A stretch of 64,000 bases of DNA from UBA3537 sp038138145. Its GTDB lineage: Bacteria > Bacteroidota > Bacteroidia > Flavobacteriales > Flavobacteriaceae. How positions within the stretch are numbered: position 1 is the first letter of the stretch; each line of letters begins with the position of its first letter. The notes under the pieces were generated by a model that searched no databases, was not told the DNA's origin, and saw only the letters and a list, made by a program, of their open reading frames with translations. The DNA is taken from contig JAYQDD010000001.1 in NCBI GenBank assembly GCA_038138145.1, forward strand, positions 1 through 64,000, read 5' to 3'. Both the position numbers and the translations under genes were made by a program. Below are positions 1 to 7,558 of this stretch, one piece after another.

Positions 1-687
1 ATATCAAAAATATACGGTGCCCAAGGCTTGCCAGACAACACACTAAAAATTAACTTTAAAGGGTCTGCTGGTCAAAGTTTTGGTGCTTTTGCTACCAAAG
101 GGCTGACACTCAACGTCATAGGAAATACCAATGATTATTTGGGTAAAGGACTTTCTGGTGCAAAAATCACGATACGCGTTCCTGATGAATCGACTATTAT
201 CCCTGAAGAAAACATTATCATTGGAAATGTTGCACTCTATGGAGCAACCTCTGGAGAGGTTTACATCAATGGAAAAGCTGGTGAGCGTTTTTGTGTTCGA
301 AATTCTGGTGCAAAAGCAGTAGTTGAAGGGATTGGCGACCATGGTTGTGAATACATGACTGGAGGAGTAGCCGTTATTTTGGGTGAAGTTGGACGTAATT
401 TTGGTGCAGGTATGAGTGGTGGAATTGCTTATGTTTATGATCCTAATAACACGTTTAAAAATAAGTGCAATCAAGAAGGGCTGAATTTAGATCCAATCAA
501 AGAGAGTGCACATGTTTTAGAATTAAAAACACTCATCGAAAATCATTACAACAATACTCTGAGTCCATTAGCGCAACGTATTTTGGAACAATGGGAAACA
601 GAGTTGAAACATTTTGTTCGTGTTTTTCCAGAAGAATACAAACAAGCATTAATAAGATTAAAAAACGAAAACCTCGTAAAAAAATAA
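1..687 (+). CDS. gltB: Glutamate synthase (NADPH) large subunit, C-terminal fragment
   Basis: This is the 3' end of gltB; the reading frame is open from base 1, so the gene begins outside the window and the TTG at 28 is not its start. The 228 visible residues form the right-handed beta-helix (GXGXG) domain of the large subunit, seen as repeated glycine-rich turns such as GDHGCEYMTGG and GRNFGAGMSGG. This domain is structural; it couples the glutaminase and FMN/synthase parts that make glutamate from glutamine and 2-oxoglutarate in the cytoplasm. The stop lies 4 bp before the gltD start, so the two subunits are surely co-transcribed. Identity is firm because of both the fold pattern and the gltD neighbour. 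Confidence 0.95.
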   Translation: MSKIYGAQGLPDNTLKINFKGSAGQSFGAFATKGLTLNVIGNTNDYLGKGLSGAKITIRVPDESTIIPEENIIIGNVALYGATSGEVYINGKAGERFCVRNSGAKAVVEGIGDHGCEYMTGGVAVILGEVGRNFGAGMSGGIAYVYDPNNTFKNKCNQEGLNLDPIKESAHVLELKTLIENHYNNTLSPLAQRILEQWETELKHFVRVFPEEYKQALIRLKNENLVKK

Positions 688-691
688 TACT

Positions 692-2158
692 ATGGGAAAG
701 ATCACAGGTTTTATGGAATACAAACGCGTTGACGAATCGTATGATGCGGTAAAAGAACGCGTTAAGCATTATAAAGAATTTACAGTTCCTTTAGACAAAA
801 AAGAATTACAGAACCAAGGTGCACGTTGCATGGATTGTGGAATTCCATTTTGCCATAGCGGCTGCCCACTGGGTAATTTAATTCCAGACTTCAATGACAA
901 TGTTTATCGTGGAAATTGGGAAAAAGCAGCAAAAATTCTGCATTCAACAAATAATTTCCCAGAATTTACAGGACGTTTGTGTCCAGCTCCTTGCGAACAA
1001 GCTTGTGTATTGGGAATCAATGAAGACCCTGTAAGTATTGAAAATATTGAAAAAAATATTGTCGAAACAGCTTTCGAAAAAGGATGGATTAAAGCGCAAA
1101 TTCCTGAAAATAGAACTGGAAAAACAGTAGCTATTGTTGGTTCTGGCCCATCTGGATTGGCAGCAGCACAACAATTGAACCGAGCAGGTCATCTTGTTAC
1201 CGTTTTTGAACGTGATGAAAAAATAGGAGGGTTGTTGCGTTATGGAATTCCAGATTTTAAACTTGAAAAATCAATTATAGACCGTCGTATTGATGTATTG
1301 AAAGAAGAGGGGATTATATTTAAACCGAACACAAATGTTGGGGTGGATGTGAAGATTGAAACACTAAAATCTGACTTTGATGCGCTTCTGCTTTGTGGCG
1401 GTGCTACCGCTCGTCGAGTCTTACCTATCGATGGTGCCAATTTGAATGGAGTTCATCAAGCTATGGATTTTTTGAAACTCAATAATGAATATGTTGATGG
1501 GCTCAAGACATTTGATGAAATTATATCGGCTAAAGGCAAAAATGTAATCGTCATCGGTGGTGGTGATACCGGTAGTGATTGTATTGGAACTTCAAATCGA
1601 CACGGTGCAAAATCCGTTACAAATTTTGAAATCTTAGATAAACCTTCTGAAGGTCGTCCAGCACACCAACCATGGCCTTTTTGGCCCATGAAAATGAAGA
1701 CAAGTTCATCTCACCAAGAAGGTGTAGAACGTCATTGGAGTGTATCCACTAAAGAATTTATTGGGGATGAAAATGGAAATCTTACCGCCTTGGTTACTTG
1801 TGAAGTAGAGTGGATTTTTAAAGAAGGAGAACGTCCTCAGTTAAGAGAACTTCCTAATACTGAAAAAACATGGCCATGTGACATGGTTTTATTGGCACTT
1901 GGTTTTACTGGACCTGGTTCTAATCTTGTGGATCAATTAGGTTTAGAAACTGATTTTAGAACAAACATCAAAGCAACAACTAAAGACTACAAAACCAATA
2001 TTTCTGGTGTTTTTGCTGCGGGAGATATCAGAAGAGGCCAATCGCTTATTGTTTGGGCTATTTCAGAAGGTCGCCAAGCGGCATACCATATTGATGCATT
2101 TTTGATGGGGTCTTCGGACTTACCGCTTAAAGACGATAATGACTTACCAAGAGTTTAA
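692..2158 (+). CDS. gltD: Glutamate synthase small subunit
   Basis: This 488-aa protein has the usual GltD length. The N-terminal cysteine clusters (CMDCGIPFC, then SGCP, then CPAPCEQAC) bind two [4Fe-4S] centres. A first dinucleotide fold, VAIVGSGPSGLAAAQ near residue 147, binds FAD. A second, VIVIGGGDTGSDC near residue 285, binds NADPH. A C-terminal GDIRRGQSLIVWAI motif completes the FAD site. It delivers electrons from NADPH to the large subunit for glutamate synthesis. The ATG at 692 follows the gltB stop by 4 bp. Nothing about it is unusual. Confidence 0.96.
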   Translation: MGKITGFMEYKRVDESYDAVKERVKHYKEFTVPLDKKELQNQGARCMDCGIPFCHSGCPLGNLIPDFNDNVYRGNWEKAAKILHSTNNFPEFTGRLCPAPCEQACVLGINEDPVSIENIEKNIVETAFEKGWIKAQIPENRTGKTVAIVGSGPSGLAAAQQLNRAGHLVTVFERDEKIGGLLRYGIPDFKLEKSIIDRRIDVLKEEGIIFKPNTNVGVDVKIETLKSDFDALLLCGGATARRVLPIDGANLNGVHQAMDFLKLNNEYVDGLKTFDEIISAKGKNVIVIGGGDTGSDCIGTSNRHGAKSVTNFEILDKPSEGRPAHQPWPFWPMKMKTSSSHQEGVERHWSVSTKEFIGDENGNLTALVTCEVEWIFKEGERPQLRELPNTEKTWPCDMVLLALGFTGPGSNLVDQLGLETDFRTNIKATTKDYKTNISGVFAAGDIRRGQSLIVWAISEGRQAAYHIDAFLMGSSDLPLKDDNDLPRV

Positions 2159-2321
2159 AGTTTAGTTTATTTTTTAAATAATAAACGCCAAACATATAAT
2201 TCTAAATTGCTGGTAGAAAAAATAATTTTTTAAATCGCATTTAAATTGTATTTTGACTAAAAATTTACAATTGCCAAAGGCACATTTCGTTATTCAAGCA
2301 CTTTGGTGTTTTTAAGTATTT

Positions 2322-3854
2322 ATGAAAAAAATCATTTTTTTAACTGCTTTTCTATTGGTACTTGGGTGTCGTGATGAAGAAGTAGAAACTATTCCGCAGG
2401 TTGATAATGCTCCATTTGAAATTACACAAATTAGTTTTAAACCAGATTTTAATACAACGATTACTGATGAAATTGTGTTAGATTTCGATGGTGTCCAAAC
2501 ATTCAGTGGGTACATCCCTTATGGTGTTTCAATTCAAAGTTTGGTTGCTAGTATAACGACGTCACCAGAAGGCGGTAGCATCCAATTGGATGGAACTCCA
2601 TTTCAAAATGAAGCGACAGCATATGATTTTGGAAAAGAAGTTACCGTAGAGCTATTTAACTCAGATCAGTCCAATTCTTGGAATTACACTATTCGTTTGA
2701 CCTATTTTACAGGGCTACCCATTCTAACCATCGATACCGATGGTGTACCTGTAGACTCTAGAGAAATATATACCGATGGAACAATAAATGTGTTTGGAGG
2801 ATTGAATTTTGAACATATAGAAACATCAAGCGTAAGAATTAGAGGTCGTGGCAATTCAACCTGGTTTCTTCATCCTAAAAAGCCATATCAGATTAAATTT
2901 GAAACAAAGACTAATATTCTTGGACTTCCAAAAGATAGAAAATGGGTTCTACTGGCTGAGTATTCTGACAAGACCATGCTAAGAAACAAACTCACCTACG
3001 AGATGGGTGCTATGAGTAGTTTGGATTATACACCAAATGGAGAGTATGTTGAACTTGTTCTGAATGATGTTCATTTGGGGACTTATCTTTTAGCACAAAA
3101 AGTTGAGGAATCAAACAATCGTGTTCAAATTGGAGATGAAGGGTATTTGATAGAGATTGATCAAGACTATAGAGTTGACCCAGAAGATATCTTTTTCAGG
3201 CCAACCCTTTTCACTCAACAATACACCTCCAATGTGTTTAATATCAAAGCGCCAAATATTAGCTATGGCTCTGCTGAATTTGATCTTATCGAAAATCACG
3301 TCAATGATTTTGAATCTGTTCTTTTTGGTCCAGATTTTACAGATCCTGACATCGGTTATCGTGCCTATGTAGATATTGATAGTTTTGTCGATTGGTTTTT
3401 AATCAATGAAATTTCAAAAACTGTAGATGCTCAATGGTTTTCAAGTATTCATTTCACTTACATTCCTGGAGAGAAAATCAAAATGGGTCCGCTTTGGGAT
3501 TTTGATTTGTCCTACGGTAATGTCGATTATGCTGCCCCAGAATACCCTGAAGGTTTTTGGGTAAAAGATAACCCTTGGATTAGTAGAATGTTCGAAGATC
3601 CTTATTTTGTAGCACTTGTTGAAAATAGGTTTTCTTATTATTACAACAATTTAGGATATTTCAATACGTATATCGATGAAACTAGTGCGTACTTAGAGCG
3701 CTCTCAAGCTTTCAATGATGATATTTGGCAAAGTTTAGGCATGTATGTTTGGCCAAACCCTGTTTGGTTTAACACCTATGCCGAGGAGGTAAATCATCTT
3801 AAGCAATGGCTTTCTACCCGAATGAATTGGTTGGCACAAGAATTTGGTTTTTAA
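2322..3854 (+). CDS. CotH-kinase family lipoprotein
   Basis: This 510-aa protein starts with a lipoprotein signal (LLVLGC lipobox, Cys16), so it is predicted on the outer membrane or cell surface. After a beta-rich N-terminal domain comes a CotH kinase domain from about residue 160. Family motifs visible are RIRGRGNSTW, the lysine-bearing PKKPYQIKF, DRKWVLLAEYSDKTMLRNK, and GPLWDFDLSYGN, which carries the acidic metal-binding residues. CotH proteins are atypical secreted kinases; CotH of Bacillus phosphorylates spore-coat proteins, but substrates in Bacteroidota are unknown. It appears monocistronic, with a 163-bp gap from gltD. A second, much larger CotH protein lies at 27456-30947. The family call is firm; kinase activity here is inferred. 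Confidence 0.85.
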   Translation: MKKIIFLTAFLLVLGCRDEEVETIPQVDNAPFEITQISFKPDFNTTITDEIVLDFDGVQTFSGYIPYGVSIQSLVASITTSPEGGSIQLDGTPFQNEATAYDFGKEVTVELFNSDQSNSWNYTIRLTYFTGLPILTIDTDGVPVDSREIYTDGTINVFGGLNFEHIETSSVRIRGRGNSTWFLHPKKPYQIKFETKTNILGLPKDRKWVLLAEYSDKTMLRNKLTYEMGAMSSLDYTPNGEYVELVLNDVHLGTYLLAQKVEESNNRVQIGDEGYLIEIDQDYRVDPEDIFFRPTLFTQQYTSNVFNIKAPNISYGSAEFDLIENHVNDFESVLFGPDFTDPDIGYRAYVDIDSFVDWFLINEISKTVDAQWFSSIHFTYIPGEKIKMGPLWDFDLSYGNVDYAAPEYPEGFWVKDNPWISRMFEDPYFVALVENRFSYYYNNLGYFNTYIDETSAYLERSQAFNDDIWQSLGMYVWPNPVWFNTYAEEVNHLKQWLSTRMNWLAQEFGF

Positions 3855-3948
3855 ACTCCAAATCTGTTAATGTTTTTATAAATCAAAACCATTTTCGTTT
3901 ACGTTGTATTAGTTTTGTTTAATTAAATCAAAATAAAATTAAACCAAC

Positions 3949-4785
3949 ATGTCGTCACAATTCATCAAAATATTAGGTTTTTTGATTCTTCCATTCTTTG
4001 TTATTGATGGAGAACAAAAGCAAAACAATGATTTTCAAGGGAAAGCTACTTATATTTCAAAATCTAAAATGGATCTAGGGCGTTGGGGTGCTCGTATGAG
4101 TGAGGCCCAAAAAAAGCAAATTGCTGCACGTTTAAAAAATCGATTAGAAAAAGAATTTACTCTTGTATTCAACAAAGAAGAATCATTGTTTAATGAGGAA
4201 GAACAATTGGATGCAATTTCAGGGGCAACGGATTCTTGGGGGAAAAACTTTGCTGCTGGAGAAAATTATAAAAATGTAAAAACGGACGCTCAAATTCAAC
4301 AACAAGAGTTTTACGGCAAAAAGTTTTTGGTTAAAGACCAATTGCAGTCTATGGAATGGACTTTGGGAAAAGAAACCAAAAAAATAGGAAACTACACCTG
4401 TTTTAAGGCCACCACCTTCATTGCTACAGACGACTTGTTGTGGTATTCTTTTTCGTGGGGGCGAATGCGCTCAAATGATACAACACAAGAAGAGTCCAAT
4501 ACTAACGAGCAAACAGCTGTTGAGGTAACTCAAGTAGAGGCATGGTATACGCCACAAATTCCCGTGCGTCATGGCCCATCGGAATATTGGGGATTACCTG
4601 GTTTGATTTTAGAAGTCAGTGCTGGTGATACCACGATGTTGTGCTCAAAACTTGTACTTAATCCAGATGAAACCGTAGCGATTGAAGCGCCAAAAAAAGG
4701 AACAGTGGTGACCAAAAGCGAATATCAAGATATTATTCAAAAGAAAATGGCAGAGTTTAGAAATAACCGAATGCGTCGACGTTAA
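3949..4785 (+). CDS. GLPGLI family protein
   Basis: This 278-aa exported protein has a hydrophobic N-terminal segment and carries the family hallmark YWGLPGLILEVSAGD at about residues 209-223. It also has the usual WTLGKETKKIGNYTC stretch and a basic C-terminal end (RNNRMRRR). GLPGLI proteins are abundant in Bacteroidota, secreted or periplasmic, and have no established function; they often sit beside TonB receptors, which is not the case here. A possible promoter (TAGTTTTG at 3910-3917, matching TAnnTTTG) lies upstream. It converges with the lectin gene at 4805. Confidence 0.88.
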   Translation: MSSQFIKILGFLILPFFVIDGEQKQNNDFQGKATYISKSKMDLGRWGARMSEAQKKQIAARLKNRLEKEFTLVFNKEESLFNEEEQLDAISGATDSWGKNFAAGENYKNVKTDAQIQQQEFYGKKFLVKDQLQSMEWTLGKETKKIGNYTCFKATTFIATDDLLWYSFSWGRMRSNDTTQEESNTNEQTAVEVTQVEAWYTPQIPVRHGPSEYWGLPGLILEVSAGDTTMLCSKLVLNPDETVAIEAPKKGTVVTKSEYQDIIQKKMAEFRNNRMRRR

Positions 4786-4804
4786 TCTCTAATTTTTTTA
4801 TTCG

Positions 4805-6271
4805 TTAATAATTGCAATATACCCAACCAGTGAACACTTCATCGTTTTCATTGTTGAGGCGAAGCGCATAAAAATAGGTACCTACAGGTACGAGTTTGCC
4901 ATCATCTGACCGACCAGCCCATTTTTTGTTGTTATCTCCTACAAATATACATTGACCATAGCGGTTGTAGATTTTGAGTTTATGATTCAAATGAACGTCG
5001 TATAAATTTTGAATCTCAAACACATCATTAAACCCATCGTTATTCGGTGAGATGGCTTGAGGAATAATGATGTCACAATTTTTTGATAACAATAATATTG
5101 GATAAACCTCATAACATACCCCATCTTCAAGGCGCGCATACACCATTTGATTTTCAGTTGTGGGCTCAAAATCAGTTGGATTAATGATGATATCCGACAA
5201 ATTTTCTGCATCGGATTGCGTGTTGAAAAAACTAGAAAAATTAGTGCTCAAAAACAAATCTGAAGCATTATATAAATTGATTGAAGGATTGCCTTCACAA
5301 TATTCAATTTCAAAAGAATCAGCGTAAATTGTAGGATTCTCAATCAGGATTTCAACTGCAACAAGGTCTTGACTTTCGCAATCATCAACGGTTTGTGTGA
5401 TGTAAACCGTAGTACTTTCCGTGATTAGTGTGGTACCATCCAATAATGTATCTCCAGTATTCTCTGCATAGAATCGAATAGCTGTTCCATTAATTTGTAA
5501 CTGATCAAGAGTGGTTGACGTACAAAAAATTTGAGGAGAATCTGCTGTTGGTGGTGGAGTATTACAACTATTGTCTACAGAACAAAATTCCAATATTTTT
5601 ACTTGATGTAAATTATTTGCACCCCCTGTGGCCGATGTGAAACCCCAAAACAGCCCTGTGTTACCACCAAAAAAGGTGTTTACGATGTCTATTGTAGTAG
5701 AAATAACAATTTGACCATCTAATTCAACTGATAAAGTTTGGTCGTTAGCATTCCACTGAATAGATAGGGGATGCCATTGGCCATCTTCAAGATTACTTAC
5801 ACCAACAAATGGGGCATAAGCACTATGTGCAGATATATTTTGGGTAAGACCATTTGCAACTAAAGCAACGTGATCCATTTCAGTAGGATCTGCACCAGAA
5901 TTCCACCAAGTGTCAAACTCAACAGCAAAAGAAGGTGAAATTCCTTCATAACCAATTCCACCACCATTTGAACCTTCATCATTTGAAAGCGGTTGAATAA
6001 CGAATGCGATGCCATCTGCACCATTACTATCTTGAGTTCCAAAATATAGTTCTGCTTCAAGTGAAAAATCTAAATCAAAGTTAATCAGATTTTGAGACCA
6101 AATAAATCCAGACTGCCAATTTTGAGCTTGTGTCAAACGTACAGTATCGTCATTAATGATTAAAGCATCACCAGAGATTGAAAATTCATTTTCTTCAAAT
6201 GTAAAACAAGGAATTGTCTGCGCAGTTGCATAAAATGATGAAAAAAGCAACAGCAAAATATAAGAACGCAT
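4805..6271 (-). CDS. L-type lectin-domain protein with type B T9SS/gliding-motility C-terminus
   Basis: This 488-aa secreted protein has a signal peptide ending in ATAQ. Residues about 22-230 look like a legume (L-type) lectin domain: DSNGADGIAFVIQ, then SFAVEFDTWWNSG and DHVALVANG match the metal- and sugar-binding strands of that fold. A central beta-sandwich region follows. The C-terminal ~90 residues match the gliding-motility-associated (CHU_C) type B sorting domain: ISPNNDGFNDVFEI, IYNRYGQCIF, PVGTYFYALRL. It is therefore predicted to be exported by the type IX system, with its lectin domain facing outward. The ligand is unknown. It stands alone on the minus strand between two plus-strand genes. 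Confidence 0.85.
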   Translation of the reverse strand: MRSYILLLLFSSFYATAQTIPCFTFEENEFSISGDALIINDDTVRLTQAQNWQSGFIWSQNLINFDLDFSLEAELYFGTQDSNGADGIAFVIQPLSNDEGSNGGGIGYEGISPSFAVEFDTWWNSGADPTEMDHVALVANGLTQNISAHSAYAPFVGVSNLEDGQWHPLSIQWNANDQTLSVELDGQIVISTTIDIVNTFFGGNTGLFWGFTSATGGANNLHQVKILEFCSVDNSCNTPPPTADSPQIFCTSTTLDQLQINGTAIRFYAENTGDTLLDGTTLITESTTVYITQTVDDCESQDLVAVEILIENPTIYADSFEIEYCEGNPSINLYNASDLFLSTNFSSFFNTQSDAENLSDIIINPTDFEPTTENQMVYARLEDGVCYEVYPILLLSKNCDIIIPQAISPNNDGFNDVFEIQNLYDVHLNHKLKIYNRYGQCIFVGDNNKKWAGRSDDGKLVPVGTYFYALRLNNENDEVFTGWVYCNY

Positions 6272-6387
6272 GTTAGTTAAATTAGTTGGTTGTACGAATT
6301 TAATATTTTAATTTTATTTTTTTAACAATAATTAGCTAAAAATTATTTTGACAATACATATTTTAGCATATACTTATAATCTGGCTT

Positions 6388-7497
6388 ATGAAAACTAAAC
6401 TACTCTCATTTTTAATGCTCCTTTTATTTTTTGGTTGTGCAGAAAAAGAGTCCAAAACTAATACGCCAAAAAATGTGATTTTACTCATAAGCGATGGTAC
6501 CGGATTAGCGCAAATATCCTCTGCCTATTTTTATAAAAATTCGGAGGTTCATTACTCTCGTTTTAAGCATGTAGGACTAATTACCACCAGTTCTTCAAAA
6601 GAAGACATTACCGACTCTGCTGCAAGCGGTACTGCATTTTCAAGTGGAGAAAAAACCTACAATGGAGCAATAGGTGTTTTAGAAGATTCAACCCAACTTA
6701 AAAATATTGTCGAAATTGCCTCCCAAAAGGGCGTAAAAACAGGGCTTGTTGCTACATCCTCCATTACCCATGCTACACCAGCAAGTTTTTATGCGCATGT
6801 CACTCATAGAGATTTTGAAGAAAAAATTGCACTTCAACTAACCCATTCAGAAATCGATTATTTTGCAGGTGGAGGGACACAGTTTTTTAAGCAAAGAACA
6901 GATGCAAAAAACCTTATTGATCGTCTAGAAACCAATGGATTTGCAATAGATACACAGTCTTTAAAACCTATTGAAGCCATTAAATCAAACTCGAAACAAG
7001 GGTTTTTGTTGAGTGAAGATGGTATGCCAAAAATGAGCGCGGGGCGAGGGGATTTTTTATCTGAAGCAACCGCGTTAGGAATAGCGTTTTTGCACCAAAA
7101 TGATGCGCCTTTCTTTATCATGTCTGAAGGGTCACAAATCGATTGGGCAGGTCATGACAATGATACGGATTATCTCATCTCAGAACTCATTGATTTTGAT
7201 GAAACCATTGGCCGCGTATTAGATTTTGCTGAACAAGATGGAGAAACCTTAGTAGTCGTCACTTCTGATCATGAAACGGGGGGTTTTACCTTGGCTGGAG
7301 AAAATTATACCACCAAAGAAGGTAAAGTGTACAGTAGTTATTCAAAACTAGAACCAAAATTCTCTACAGGGGGACACTCCGCAACCTTGATTCCAGTTTT
7401 TGCATACGGCCCAGGTGCAGAACATTTTTCAGGGGTTTATGACAATACTGATATATTTCATAAAATCATACAAGTCACAGGATGGGGTGAGGATTAA
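6388..7497 (+). CDS. Alkaline phosphatase, lipoprotein
   Basis: This 369-aa alkaline phosphatase superfamily member has a lipoprotein signal (LFFGC, Cys17). NVILLISDGTG (Asp36) supplies a zinc ligand, and DITDSAASGTAF holds the nucleophile serine in the DSA context (Asp76-Ser77). SEGSQIDWAGHDND and VVVTSDHETGGF give the remaining metal ligands. It would release phosphate from phosphomonoesters outside the inner membrane. It is compact compared with the E. coli enzyme but typical for Bacteroidota. A good terminator starts at its stop codon. An overlapping upstream extension of the next gene is not considered real. Confidence 0.9.
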   Translation: MKTKLLSFLMLLLFFGCAEKESKTNTPKNVILLISDGTGLAQISSAYFYKNSEVHYSRFKHVGLITTSSSKEDITDSAASGTAFSSGEKTYNGAIGVLEDSTQLKNIVEIASQKGVKTGLVATSSITHATPASFYAHVTHRDFEEKIALQLTHSEIDYFAGGGTQFFKQRTDAKNLIDRLETNGFAIDTQSLKPIEAIKSNSKQGFLLSEDGMPKMSAGRGDFLSEATALGIAFLHQNDAPFFIMSEGSQIDWAGHDNDTDYLISELIDFDETIGRVLDFAEQDGETLVVVTSDHETGGFTLAGENYTTKEGKVYSSYSKLEPKFSTGGHSATLIPVFAYGPGAEHFSGVYDNTDIFHKIIQVTGWGED

Positions 7498-7524
7498 AAA
7501 TGGATACTCAAGTCCATTTTTTTT
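7497..7524 (+). terminator. Rho-independent terminator of the alkaline phosphatase gene
   Basis: The stem AAAATGGA / TCCATTTT (8 bp) encloses an 8-base loop and runs straight into a stretch of eight T residues. It begins at the stop codon and ends 34 bp before the start of the next gene, which therefore needs its own promoter. Confidence 0.8.
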
Positions 7525-7558
7525 ATTAACTTTGATTTCATCTTTAAATCTAAAACTT

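Noticed and set aside
43..474. Antisense reading frame of 143 codons in gltB
   Set aside because: It is a shadow of the strongly conserved gltB coding frame and its translation has no recognisable domain.
7400..7558. N-terminal extension of the BNR/T9SS gene starting at 7400
   Set aside because: It overlaps the alkaline phosphatase gene by about 100 bp, has no signal peptide, and crosses a terminator. The ATG at 7559 gives a normal signal peptide.
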